The translations under genes and the position numbers were made by a program. The notes beneath the pieces are model-generated. The model was not told the DNA's origin, did not search any database, and worked only from the letters and a program-made list of their open reading frames with translations. Positions 52,723-61,542 of a stretch of DNA of 64,000 nt are shown piece by piece. Each line of letters starts with the position of its first letter. Positions within the stretch are counted from its first letter, which is position 1. Source of the DNA: Flavobacterium hiemivividum (GTDB taxonomy: Bacteria; Bacteroidota; Bacteroidia; Flavobacteriales; Flavobacteriaceae); contig NZ_SMFO01000003.1 of assembly GCF_004349145.1 (NCBI RefSeq), forward strand, positions 62,001 through 126,000, in the 5' to 3' direction.

Positions 52723-53799
52723 TTATTCCGTTACTTCCTGAAACGGAATGATTTGATACTGGTGTTCTGACTTATAATAAGAATTGTTTTTCCATAAGAT
52801 AAAAGTCAATTCTAGCAGTTTTCTTTGGATGGCAACTATAGCCTTCATTTTGATACCATGTTTTGAAACCAATCTTAAGAAAATATCTCTGAACCTTTCA
52901 TCAGTCCTAATTGCAGCTAATGCTGGAAAGTGCATTACCTTTCTTAAATTCCTATTACCCCGCTTGGAGATTCGAGGTTTGGATTTCACTGAGGTTCCAG
53001 ATATCTTTTCTCTTACATCTAAGCCTGCATAACTAACCAACTGTCTTTTATTCTTTATTAACTCGAATCCATTTGTTTCGGCTATAATCGTTACAGCAGT
53101 TAGATTTCCAATTCCGGGAATAGAAGATACCATTTTCATCTTTTCCACTAGAGTTTGATCTTCTTTGATAAGTATAGCAATTTCTTCTCTTATCTCTTTT
53201 TCCTGCAAATCAATAAGTGCTATTCTTTTTTTAGTTCGTTGCACTGAGTTTTTACTTGATGTTGCGGAAGTACGTTCTGCATGCAGTTGATTTTTTAACA
53301 TTGTTCGCTCCTGTACTAACTGCTCACGTTCCCGACAAAGCTGTCTCAGATCATTAAATATTTTTAAAGGAGGTAGCCAAACTTCCAACTTCCTTTCCAA
53401 ACCAAATCTCGCAATGGCTTGTGAAGCGCTCTTGTCAGTTATGGTTTTTATATCAAGTGTTCTCGCATAATTACTGATCTTGTTTGGTAAAACGATACTG
53501 ACTTGTTTTTGAATACTGCATAAATAATAGGCCAAGGATTCATGGTAAACCCCTGTTGCTTCCATTACGTACCGTACCTCTGTTGTAGTTGATGTCTGCT
53601 TATTTACCCACGATACAAGACTTGAAAACCCTTTTTTAGTATTGGGAAATACTTTGTAGTCATAAACTTCTATGTTGATCTGCTCATCCATTTTACCAAG
53701 CGATACAACTAATTCATTTTGTGCAACATCAATTCCTACTGTCTGCTTTAATAATACCTTCATCTTATTTGGTTTAGGTAAGTGATAACCTTTCTTCAT
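52723..53799 (-). CDS. IS110 family transposase
   Basis: 358 residues. N-terminal RuvC-like DEDD domain (GIDVAQNELVVSL near 14-26) and C-terminal Tnp_20 domain with IPGIGNLTAVTIIAET, LVSYAGLDVREKISGTS (cited in part; SGTS holds the catalytic Ser) and RISKRGNRNLRKVMH. IS110 elements use a bridge RNA made from their own non-coding end to pick target and donor. This copy is intact in frame. It is one side of a segment that interrupts a repeat. Confidence 0.95.
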   Translation of the reverse strand: MKKGYHLPKPNKMKVLLKQTVGIDVAQNELVVSLGKMDEQINIEVYDYKVFPNTKKGFSSLVSWVNKQTSTTTEVRYVMEATGVYHESLAYYLCSIQKQVSIVLPNKISNYARTLDIKTITDKSASQAIARFGLERKLEVWLPPLKIFNDLRQLCREREQLVQERTMLKNQLHAERTSATSSKNSVQRTKKRIALIDLQEKEIREEIAILIKEDQTLVEKMKMVSSIPGIGNLTAVTIIAETNGFELIKNKRQLVSYAGLDVREKISGTSVKSKPRISKRGNRNLRKVMHFPALAAIRTDERFRDIFLRLVSKHGIKMKAIVAIQRKLLELTFILWKNNSYYKSEHQYQIIPFQEVTE

Positions 53800-53986
53800 C
53801 TTTTCTCCTGACTGGATATACTGGCTATAAGACTCATTATAATGAGCAAATTCCTTACATTCTGTTCAGATTCTAAAAGGTTAAAGAAGAGGAGGCAGTC
53901 TCTTTTCTTGAATATACCGCAAGGCTATTTAAAGCAAAATCTGCTCTCACCCTTCTTCACTTAGATTATATTATACAAACATAGGA
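53800..53986 (-). ncRNA. Likely IS110 5' non-coding end, bridge RNA candidate
   Basis: About 187 bases upstream of the transposase without a gene, ending where the repeat sequence AAGCAAAAGAACGTCGC resumes at 53987. IS110-group elements (IS621 as example) carry their bridge RNA in a 5' non-coding end of about this length. No loop sequences were verified. Confidence 0.45.
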
Positions 53987-54004
53987 GAAGCAAAAGAACG
54001 TCGC
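53987..54004. repeat. GGGATATTCATTATCCC repeat, interrupted copy (right remnant)
   Basis: AAGCAAAAGAACGTCGCT is identical to the end of the intact copy at 54807-54825 and continues the left half that stops at 50734. Confidence 0.7.
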
Positions 54005-54131
54005 TGGATTAGAATTTGTTTCAATGAATTTAATAAATTTGTGGTTAATTTATAATCATTTTGAAATAATACCCAAAATACGTTTTACGTCTATTATTGA
54101 ATTATGTGCAAGCTGAAAGAACCGAACAAAA

Positions 54132-54605
54132 TTGAATATGTCAACAAAAACAAAAATTAAAATAGAAGACGATTCGGAATTGCGGGCAGAAATTGACAGA
54201 CTCTATGAAATAACGGAGCAAGTGGAATTAGCAAAATGGTCAATTAAGTGTGCGAAACATATATTGCCATTATCCAAAGTTGAAAATATTGATATGAGTG
54301 ACATCGAAAGCGGAATTGGAGTCAATGAATTTTGGCAAGTTGGAAAAGCAAGCGTTAATCAAGTTAGAAAAGCGGGATTTAAAATACACGCAGTCGCAAG
54401 GAATTGTAAAACGGAAATAGGAAAAAATGCAATAAGAACTGTTGGACAAGCAGTCGGAGTTGGACATATGAAAGAACACGCAATGGTTTGTTCTGATTAT
54501 GCAATAAAAACGGTTCAATTAGCTTTTCCAATGGATAAAGAAAAAATAACAGAGGAAAGACAATGGCAATTAAAAGCATTGGAAAACATAAAAGCCAGCA
54601 CATAA
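54132..54605 (+). CDS. Putative immunity protein, Imm5-like
   Basis: 157 residues. The pattern W-(S/A)-x-x-CAKHILPL, EFWQVGKASVNQVRKAGFKIHAVAR (cited in part), RTVGQAVGVGHMKEHAMVCSDYAIK follows the Imm5-like putative immunity family: helical repeats with a conserved GHAxGTAHM-type stretch. Such proteins neutralise polymorphic toxins. No toxin gene lies nearby, so it would be an orphan immunity gene. Codon usage is A-rich. It is followed by a long non-coding tail with hairpins, as in single-gene cassettes. Confidence 0.75.
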   Translation: MNMSTKTKIKIEDDSELRAEIDRLYEITEQVELAKWSIKCAKHILPLSKVENIDMSDIESGIGVNEFWQVGKASVNQVRKAGFKIHAVARNCKTEIGKNAIRTVGQAVGVGHMKEHAMVCSDYAIKTVQLAFPMDKEKITEERQWQLKALENIKAST

Positions 54606-54929
54606 AGGCTTGGCAAAAAAGCGGGTTCAGTAGTTAATTGAAGCTTGTGCCTCGTATCAAGTTTAGTGCTAGCAGACAGTTTAGTGCTTCGAAATCCGCT
54701 TCTTCGCCAAGCGCCAAACAGATTACGCTATTATTGAATGGGATATTCATTATCCCATTCAATAATAGCGGACTTCTTTTCTTTCCACATCAGCGACCAA
54801 AGAAAAAAAGCAAAAGAACGTCGCTTTTTTACGTCTGGTTTTTGACTTAGCGTTTTTTAAATGATATTTTTAATTCATTAAATTTGTTGCTATTTCGTCT
54901 TCAAAAAACCACCCTTAAAAAGCTCATTA
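54606..54929. other. Hairpin-rich non-coding tail after the immunity gene
   Basis: About 320 bases without a gene. AGTTTAGTGCT occurs twice at about 54659 and 54679, followed by TTCGAAATCCGCTTCTTCGC, then the intact 20-base-stem hairpin repeat. I recall similar GTTTAGTGCTTCGAAATCCGC tails behind single accessory genes in other Bacteroidota. Confidence 0.55.
54726..54825 (+). repeat. GGGATATTCATTATCCC repeat, intact copy with 20-base perfect stem
   Basis: CGCTATTATTGAATGGGATA (54726-54745), loop TTCAT, and the exact reverse complement (54751-54770). It is followed by ACTTCTTTTCTTT, GCGACCAAAGAAA and AAGCAAAAGAACGTCGC; GCGAC and GTCGC form a second, smaller stem. Confidence 0.9.
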
Positions 54930-55922
54930 ATGATAGAAACGTCGATTGCTATATCTGTAAACCGAAAATCAGATATTGAAATAATACAACAAAAAATTAT
55001 TGAAAAGAGCTTGCAGTTTCCTGTTTACATCTGTGAATATGAAAATAGCTATCAAATAAACTTTGCAAGTGATTATGAAGAATGGGAATTGGATACTGCG
55101 ATACAAAATTGTTTCCCTGATTACGAATATACTACAGACCTTGAAAGAGGACGTAAAGAAATCAGAATTCAAATTTCAAGATACCAATCAGAATTTTGCA
55201 TCGATGGTTGGGGAAGACCACTTGAAAATCCTTTAGATGAAACAAAATATCTTATTAAAAAATCCATCAATAAACCTGCAAATTTCAATCCTAAAATCAA
55301 AGTTTTATTTGAAGATAAAGAACAGTATTATTATGTAAATATTGTGGATGGTATAAACAGAGCAACCGATGAAAAAGGGTTTCTATTATTAGATAATTTC
55401 AAAAATAAAATAGAAGATAACACTGCTGAAATTTTAAATGACAAACTTTATAAATCTCCTTTGGAGGCTTTTCATTCAGGATATAATAAATTAGCTGGAT
55501 TGGTAGATGATGATTTTAGATTATATCTGGAGGATAAAAAGAAAAAAAATAGAGAAATCGAAAAATTACCTCGAAAAATTATTAGAGATTTTATAAAAGC
55601 TTGTAATAGTTCGGATGAAATTAATATTCTAAAAAGCCTCGATGTGGATGTCATTTTTGAGAAACGTAAGAACTGGAAAACTATTTTTGAAGCAGAAGGA
55701 ATTTTAAAGTTCAAAGAATATTTGAGTTTTCCCGACCAACAATTGTGTGGTAAGAATTTTAAAATCAGGTCATCCTGGAGCTTTAGTTTACCAAACGTAA
55801 CCATTGGTGTAAAATATCTCCCTAGATCTACAGAGCAAGATAAACAGCCTACACAGAAATATGAACAATTTAAGTTCATCTTTAAGGATAACAAGATTAT
55901 CGGTATTTTATATGAATGTTGA
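54930..55922 (+). CDS. Hypothetical protein
   Basis: 330 residues, acidic to neutral, no signal peptide or membrane helix. The N-terminal half looks alpha/beta (SIAISVNRKSDIEIIQQKII, YQINFASDYEEWELDT in part, QISRYQSEFCIDGWGRP), and the C-terminal half has a helical linker (KKKKNREIEKLPRKIIRDF in part) and a small beta domain from about 225 (SDEINILKSLDVDVIFEKR, cited in part) that loosely resembles a SnoaL/NTF2-like fold. I do not recognise the family. It stands alone between the cassette tail and an AraC regulator. Confidence 0.7.
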   Translation: MIETSIAISVNRKSDIEIIQQKIIEKSLQFPVYICEYENSYQINFASDYEEWELDTAIQNCFPDYEYTTDLERGRKEIRIQISRYQSEFCIDGWGRPLENPLDETKYLIKKSINKPANFNPKIKVLFEDKEQYYYVNIVDGINRATDEKGFLLLDNFKNKIEDNTAEILNDKLYKSPLEAFHSGYNKLAGLVDDDFRLYLEDKKKKNREIEKLPRKIIRDFIKACNSSDEINILKSLDVDVIFEKRKNWKTIFEAEGILKFKEYLSFPDQQLCGKNFKIRSSWSFSLPNVTIGVKYLPRSTEQDKQPTQKYEQFKFIFKDNKIIGILYEC

Positions 55923-56125
55923 GTTCGTTTGCCGTTAGTATGACTTGTGTTAGGAATATCCTTTGTTAAAAAGCACATCATACTATCTGTGGAAGTGAGA
56001 TTGATGCCTTTTATAAAAGGTTAAGTTTGTCGTTGAAGAATAATATTAATTATTTTTGCAGACAAACCTATGGAAGCCCAAACGAATTGAAAAAATCTAT
56101 AATCATAAAAAGTAAAATCGAAGCG

Positions 56126-56887
56126 ATGGAGCAATTAAAAGTTTCACCGTTCAGGAAAGAAATTCGGAAAACAGAGCCTCACAAGCATAACAGCTATTTT
56201 GAAATCATCTATTTGCAGGCAGGAAGCGGTACCCATACCATAGACCACACTGAATTTCCGATAGCTCTTCCAACCATATTTTTTGTCCGCAAAGAGCAAG
56301 TTCATCATTGGGATATTACTGACGTGCCGGAAGGCTATGTATTGCTCTTAAAGAAAGGGTTTATTGAAAAATCACTAGACAGCGAACTGAAAATTCTCTT
56401 ATCCAAATTAAGCAGATTTAACTGTATTCATTTGAGGGAAACCAATAGCATTGATATATTATTCGGATTGCTTACCAGCGAAAAGGATTTTATCGTAACC
56501 GAAGGGATATTAAAAGCACTGCTGGCTAAAATATTGATTGTTGCAAAACCCTTGCCTATTGATAAAAACAAGACACATGATGTACTTACATCATTCAGGG
56601 AATTACTCAACCAGACCAGCGACTTATATAATAATGTGGCACATTATGCAGAAATGCTCCACACAACGCCTCAAAACTTAAATGCCATTTGTCGTAAAAC
56701 ACTCAACCAATCATCGGCAGAAGTAATTGCCGAGCATATCATCAACGAGGCCAAAAGACAATTGATTTATACAGAAAGTAGTGTTTCTGAAATTGCATAT
56801 AGTTTAAATTTTAATGATACTTCCCACTTTGTAAAGTATTTTAAACGTAATACAGGCGTTACGCCCCAGATATTCCGCAATACCTAA
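56126..56887 (+). CDS. AraC family transcriptional regulator
   Basis: 253 residues from MEQLKVSPFRKEI; a TTG frame reaches 33 codons further up, but that part lacks family features. N-terminal cupin domain (HKHNSYFEIIYLQAGSGTH, FPIALPTIFFVRKEQVHHW, each in part) and C-terminal double HTH (about 165-253, SVSEIAYSLNFNDTSHFVKYFKRNTGVTPQIFR in part). It probably senses a small ligand and controls the five genes that start 78 bases downstream on the same strand. Confidence 0.9.
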   Translation: MEQLKVSPFRKEIRKTEPHKHNSYFEIIYLQAGSGTHTIDHTEFPIALPTIFFVRKEQVHHWDITDVPEGYVLLLKKGFIEKSLDSELKILLSKLSRFNCIHLRETNSIDILFGLLTSEKDFIVTEGILKALLAKILIVAKPLPIDKNKTHDVLTSFRELLNQTSDLYNNVAHYAEMLHTTPQNLNAICRKTLNQSSAEVIAEHIINEAKRQLIYTESSVSEIAYSLNFNDTSHFVKYFKRNTGVTPQIFRNT

Positions 56888-56965
56888 ATGCTGCCGGTAT
56901 ATTTTCAAATATACCGTAAATTAAGGTTGTTATTGTATGAAATTTGTATTGTAAAATGATACGGT

Positions 56966-57439
56966 ATGAAATATTTTTCTTTTTTGATAATAACCCTCCT
57001 TCTTTCAGCTTGTAACCAAAAGCAGGAAACAGCACAAGGAAAATGGATAAAAGGAACCGACCAGGAAAAGGTTGAAATAATTGAAAACCAATTCCGGGGT
57101 TTTGATATGGCAATGGTGGAGACTGGTTATCGTTATCAGGAACTTTACTGGGCTGGACAAGATGAAAACTGGGAATATGCCGGTTATCAATTGGAGAAAA
57201 TCCAAAAAACTGTTGAAAATGGTCTGGAAAGAAGACCTAAACGGGCACAATCCGCACAACATTTTTTAACCGTAATGCTTCCTCAAATGAAGAAGGCATT
57301 GGAAAAAAGAGATACGGTAATATTTAATGAAAATTTCCAGATGCTTACCAACAGTTGTGTTAGCTGCCATGCAATGGAAAAAGTTCCCTTCTTTACCGTA
57401 AAAACTCCAACAGAACGACAATCACCAAACAGGAAATAA
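56966..57439 (+). CDS. Lipoprotein with a c-type heme motif
   Basis: 157 residues. Lipoprotein signal ending LLLSAC (Cys16). The mature part is helical, with one heme attachment site CVSCH near residue 131 (NSCVSCHAMEKVPFF), so it looks like a monoheme four-helix cytochrome c' or similar, bound to the envelope. Its stop codon overlaps the ATG of the PAP2 gene. Redox partner is unknown. Confidence 0.8.
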   Translation: MKYFSFLIITLLLSACNQKQETAQGKWIKGTDQEKVEIIENQFRGFDMAMVETGYRYQELYWAGQDENWEYAGYQLEKIQKTVENGLERRPKRAQSAQHFLTVMLPQMKKALEKRDTVIFNENFQMLTNSCVSCHAMEKVPFFTVKTPTERQSPNRK

Positions 57440-58038
57440 TGCTGGAATTCATCAAACAAATAGATATCCATATCCTGCTTTGGCTAAATGGAAGCCATAA
57501 TGAATTTTGGGATGATATAATGTGGTTTGCAAGTGGTAAATACACTTGGCTGCCATTTTATGCTTTGTTGATACTTCTACTCGTTTTGAAGTTTAAAAGA
57601 GACGCTATTTTAATGATTTTACTGATTGCATTGCTTATTACAATAAGCGACCAACTGGCTTCAGGCATATTCAAACCCCTATTTGAAAGGCTGCGACCAA
57701 GCCATAATCCTGAATTAGAGGGCCAGTTGCATTTCGTAAACAATTATCGGGGTGGCAAATTTGGTTTTACCTCTTCCCATGCCGCTAATGTCTTTGCTTT
57801 GGCATTTTATTTAACCCTTTTAGTGGGAACCAAACTTAAATGGCTGCCTTTTGTCCTAATTCCCTGGGCAATTTTTGTCAGTGTAAGCCGGGTTTATTTA
57901 GGTGTTCATTATCTCTCTGATATTTTAGTTCCAGCTATTTTAAGTATCCCTATTGCCTGGATAGTGGCTCTTTTATACAATAGATACAATCCGAAATTAA
58001 TAAAAAAATATACCTATGATGTTCCAAAAAATAATTAA
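57439..58038 (+). CDS. PAP2 family phosphatase
   Basis: 199 residues with five or six membrane helices. The three phosphatase motifs are KPLFERLRP (KxxxxxxRP), TSSHAANVF (PSGH-type) and SRVYLGVHYLSD (SRxxxxxHxxxD). PAP2 membrane enzymes act on undecaprenyl pyrophosphate or phosphatidate. Starts on the stop codon of the heme lipoprotein gene and overlaps DoxX by 23 bases, so it is part of an operon. Confidence 0.92.
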   Translation: MLEFIKQIDIHILLWLNGSHNEFWDDIMWFASGKYTWLPFYALLILLLVLKFKRDAILMILLIALLITISDQLASGIFKPLFERLRPSHNPELEGQLHFVNNYRGGKFGFTSSHAANVFALAFYLTLLVGTKLKWLPFVLIPWAIFVSVSRVYLGVHYLSDILVPAILSIPIAWIVALLYNRYNPKLIKKYTYDVPKNN

Positions 58039-58450
58039 GACAGACCTATCAAAAACTACGCTTCTTATCCGTCTAATGGTCGGTGCAGTTTTTTTATCGG
58101 AAGGCATTCAGAAATTTTTATTTGCAGATACATTAGGAGCTGGTCGCTTTGCTAAAATTGGTTTACCCAACCCAGAGTTTTTAGGAAACTTCGTAGGAAG
58201 CTTTGAAATCTTATGTGGAATTTTGATTTTAATAGGATTGCTAACCAGAGTGGCAAGCATTCCGCTGATCATCATCATGCTTGTAGCCATTGCCACCACC
58301 AAATCGGAAGTTTTAGCCGAAAAAGGTTTTTGGGAAATGATGCACGGAAGCAGGACAGATTGGGCAATGCTGTTGGGAAGTATCTTTCTATTGATGAAAG
58401 GCGGCGGTCGTTGGTCGATTGACAGATTATTATATAAATCTAAAAATTAG
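58016..58450 (+). CDS. DoxX family membrane protein
   Basis: 144 residues, four membrane helices (LLIRLMVGAVFLSEGIQKF, NFVGSFEILCGILILIGLL in part, IPLIIIMLVAIATTK, WAMLLGSIFLLMKGG). DoxX proteins are small inner-membrane proteins often tied to redox or sulfur chemistry; function here is not known. Overlaps the PAP2 gene by 23 bases. Confidence 0.88.
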   Translation: MMFQKIIKTDLSKTTLLIRLMVGAVFLSEGIQKFLFADTLGAGRFAKIGLPNPEFLGNFVGSFEILCGILILIGLLTRVASIPLIIIMLVAIATTKSEVLAEKGFWEMMHGSRTDWAMLLGSIFLLMKGGGRWSIDRLLYKSKN

Positions 58451-58522
58451 CACTCACTTAATTAAAATATATCCTTTTAATAATCAACCCCAAAAGTGAA
58501 ATTTCAATTTTACATAAATCAT

Positions 58523-60397
58523 ATGAATAAGATAATAACTTCGGTCATTGCATTATTTTTTACTACTGCTGCAATAGCACAACAGCCCCACATTCCGGCT
58601 TCTTACAGCAACTTATCTTTTGATGCTAACGGAAAACTTTATTTTGAACAAAAAGGTGAAAAACACTTTGCGGAAAATCTTAAAAATCCACTAACAGTTG
58701 AGCAGCTTGTGGGAAAACCGGAAGCAACTGAAAATGGCGTACAGATGGACTTTGGTGCTTTAAAAGGTACCGTAACTTATGGCTTAATCCCATACGGAAA
58801 AGCGCCTCATCCGCTTCCTGTATACCGTAAGACCATTAAAATTAATAATGGTAAAATAGCGTTAAATCTAAAAGATGATTTTAAGTATCCGTTTGATTTT
58901 GTAGACTGGAAGGAAAACGGGTATCTGAACCTTGGCTACAGGGTTGCGGATGAGCAGGGCATGCTTCTATTTGATGGCATAGTTGCTTTAAAAGGTGAAG
59001 GTCCTTTTAAGGTCATACCAGCTATCTATGAAGGTCCTTTTGTGAATATGGTTACTGATAATTCCGCTGTCATTTGGTGCAGGACTACACATCCGGTAAA
59101 AGCCGAAATAGAAATTAATGGGAGGATATATAAAGATGGCCAAGAAACAACGCATCACCGCTGGAATATTGACGGGCTTATCCCAGGCACAAAGTACAAC
59201 TATAAAGTAAGCTACGGGATACAATCTCAAACGTACCATTTAAAAACTACACCCCAAAAAGGCAGCAGGGAAGCCTTTGTATTTGGTTATGCAAGCGACA
59301 GTCGCCATGCTACCGGTGGCGGGGAACGGAAGATACTCGGTGCCAATGCGTACATAATGAAAAAAATGGCGGCTCTTGCTCATATGAAAGAGGCGGGTTT
59401 TATACAGTTCACCGGAGATATGATCAACGGCTACTTGGATAGCAAAGAACAGCAAAGGGTGGAATATTCGAACTGGAAAAAATCCATCGAACCCTTTTGG
59501 CACTACATGCCTTTTTATATTGGTATGGGAAACCATGAAGCATTAGGATACATCTTTAAAGATGAAAACGGAAAGCAGCAGGCATTTGTTGATGCTTTTC
59601 CTTATGAAACACAATCAGCTGAAGCACTCTTTGCGGAGGAATTTGTAAATCCTGAAAACGGACCGCAAAGTGAGGATAATAACAAATATGACCCAGACCC
59701 GAAAAACATAGATTTCCCCTCCTACAAAGAAAATGTATTTTATTACACTTACGGGAATGTGGCAATGATTGTACTCAACAGTAATTACTGGTATGCCCCT
59801 TCCATCGCTACTCAGACGGCTACCAGCGGAGGGCTTCACGGTTATATCATGGATAATCAACTTCAATGGCTTCGTGAAACACTGAAAAGGCTAGAAAAAG
59901 ATAAAAACATTGACCATATTTTTGTTACCCAGCATACACCGGCATTTCCCAATGGAGGACACAGCAAAGATGATATGTGGTACAGCGGCAACAACGATAA
60001 AAGACCATATATCGCAGGCAAGCCTGTTGATAAGGGAATTATCGAACGTCGGGATGAATACTTGAATATTTTGATTAATGAAAGCAAGAAAGTGGTGGGC
60101 ATGCTTACGGGAGACGAACATAATTACAACTGGCTCAAGCTTACTCAGGATATGCCTATCTACCCCGAAAATTATCCGCACAAAAAGCTTAATGTATCAC
60201 GTTCTATCTATCAGATCAATAACGGAGCCGCAGGAGCTCCATACTACGGTCAGGAAATTTTGCCTTGGAGCAAGCATACCCAATCCTTTAGTGTGGAAAA
60301 TGCTTTGTGCCTGTTTTATGTGGAAGGCAAAAAAATAACAATGAAGGTATTTAACCCTGACACTTTAAATCAAATAGATGAAGTTGAATTAAGATAA
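58523..60397 (+). CDS. Secreted metallophosphoesterase, purple acid phosphatase-like
   Basis: 624 residues from MNKIITSVIALFFTTAAIAQ, a signal peptide (the nine codons before it are not needed). A fibronectin-like N-terminal part (about 190-260, WCRTTHPVKAEIEINGR in part) and a calcineurin-type domain with the metal motifs ASDSRH, FTGDMING, MGNHEAL, TQHTPAFPNGGH and GDEHNYNWL. It removes phosphate from an unknown periplasmic or outside substrate. Long for the family. Next to a chromate transporter gene and behind DoxX. Confidence 0.88.
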   Translation: MNKIITSVIALFFTTAAIAQQPHIPASYSNLSFDANGKLYFEQKGEKHFAENLKNPLTVEQLVGKPEATENGVQMDFGALKGTVTYGLIPYGKAPHPLPVYRKTIKINNGKIALNLKDDFKYPFDFVDWKENGYLNLGYRVADEQGMLLFDGIVALKGEGPFKVIPAIYEGPFVNMVTDNSAVIWCRTTHPVKAEIEINGRIYKDGQETTHHRWNIDGLIPGTKYNYKVSYGIQSQTYHLKTTPQKGSREAFVFGYASDSRHATGGGERKILGANAYIMKKMAALAHMKEAGFIQFTGDMINGYLDSKEQQRVEYSNWKKSIEPFWHYMPFYIGMGNHEALGYIFKDENGKQQAFVDAFPYETQSAEALFAEEFVNPENGPQSEDNNKYDPDPKNIDFPSYKENVFYYTYGNVAMIVLNSNYWYAPSIATQTATSGGLHGYIMDNQLQWLRETLKRLEKDKNIDHIFVTQHTPAFPNGGHSKDDMWYSGNNDKRPYIAGKPVDKGIIERRDEYLNILINESKKVVGMLTGDEHNYNWLKLTQDMPIYPENYPHKKLNVSRSIYQINNGAAGAPYYGQEILPWSKHTQSFSVENALCLFYVEGKKITMKVFNPDTLNQIDEVELR

Positions 60398-60402
60398 TTT
60401 GA

Positions 60403-61533
60403 ATGGAAGGAAAAGTAAATTTAAAAGAACTTGCTAAAGTCTTCGCAAAGTTGGGCATCATCGGTTTTGGAGGCCCCGCAGCCCACATTGCCATGATGCG
60501 TAATGAAGTGGTAGTAAAACGAAAATGGATGAGTGAGCAGCATTTTTTGGATTTGCTTGGAGCGACTAACCTCATTCCTGGCCCCAACAGCACCGAAATG
60601 GCTATCCATATCGGTTATGATAAAGGAGGCTGGAAAGGATTGCTAATAACCGGATTATGTTTCATCCTACCTGCGGTTTTTATTACCGGAATATTTGCAT
60701 TGTTATATCGTCAGTATGGGCAGCTACCAGAGGTACAGCCATTTATCTACGGCATCAAACCTGCCATCATCGCTGTGATTATTGGTGCAATCTATCCATT
60801 GACAAGAAAGTCTGTCAAATCATTATTTTTAGGGACCATAGGGATTGTAGTTTTGTTAGCTGCTATATTTGGAGTAAATGAAATCTACTTGATGTTTGGA
60901 GCGGGTCTGCTTACCTTGGCTGTGTATTATTTTCAAAACAGAAAGGCAGATACGTTTCAAAGTATTGTGCCGTTTGCTTTCCTTCAATTCACACAGACAA
61001 CTTTTTGGACGGCCACCAATGCACAATTATTTTGGACATTTCTTAAAATCGGTTCTATACTTTATGGGAGCGGATATGTATTGTTTGCCTTTTTAGATAC
61101 GGAATTGGTAGCAACAGGTTTACTCACAAGGCAACAGTTGATGGACGCTATTGCGGTTGGGCAATTCACGCCCGGACCCGTGTTTTCATCCGTCACGTTT
61201 ATAGGTTACCAAATAAACGGGCTTTCAGGTGCCATTATCTCAACTATTGCCATTTTCCTGCCCTCATTTGTGTTTGTGGCATTGCTAAATCCGTTAATGA
61301 AAAAATTACGCAATTCTAAAGGATTATCCGCCTTTTTGGATGCTGTAAATGTTGCCTCTGTTGCCATTATCGCAGCTGTATGTTTTGAAATGGGTAAAGA
61401 GACCATTACGGATTGGCGAACAATTTTAATTGCTGTTGTTAGTGGCATTATCGTTTTTAAATTCAAAAAAATCAATAGTGCCTTCATAGTTTTAGGAGGT
61501 TCTTTGCTTGGGTATCTATTGTTTCAATTTTAA
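60403..61533 (+). CDS. chrA: Chromate transporter family protein, two-domain ChrA
   Basis: 376 residues with two CHR domains, each with a PGP motif: GFGGPAAHIAMMRNE and LIPGPNSTEMA in the first, GQFTPGPVFSSVTFIGY in the second. About 10 membrane helices. ChrA proteins export chromate with protons; relatives may move sulfate or other anions. Last gene of the cluster that begins at 56966 (6-base gap to the phosphoesterase gene). Chromate resistance is inferred from the family only. Confidence 0.9.
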   Translation: MEGKVNLKELAKVFAKLGIIGFGGPAAHIAMMRNEVVVKRKWMSEQHFLDLLGATNLIPGPNSTEMAIHIGYDKGGWKGLLITGLCFILPAVFITGIFALLYRQYGQLPEVQPFIYGIKPAIIAVIIGAIYPLTRKSVKSLFLGTIGIVVLLAAIFGVNEIYLMFGAGLLTLAVYYFQNRKADTFQSIVPFAFLQFTQTTFWTATNAQLFWTFLKIGSILYGSGYVLFAFLDTELVATGLLTRQQLMDAIAVGQFTPGPVFSSVTFIGYQINGLSGAIISTIAIFLPSFVFVALLNPLMKKLRNSKGLSAFLDAVNVASVAIIAAVCFEMGKETITDWRTILIAVVSGIIVFKFKKINSAFIVLGGSLLGYLLFQF

Positions 61534-61542
61534 TAAATAAAA

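Noticed and set aside
54606..54825. Classical integron attC site
   Set aside because: No GTTRRRY/RYYYAAC core pair was found and no integron integrase is in the window; kept only as a possible different cassette type.
54638..54850. 70-codon frame over the hairpin repeat
   Set aside because: It runs through a perfect inverted repeat and has no protein-like features; the DNA is better explained as a non-coding tail.
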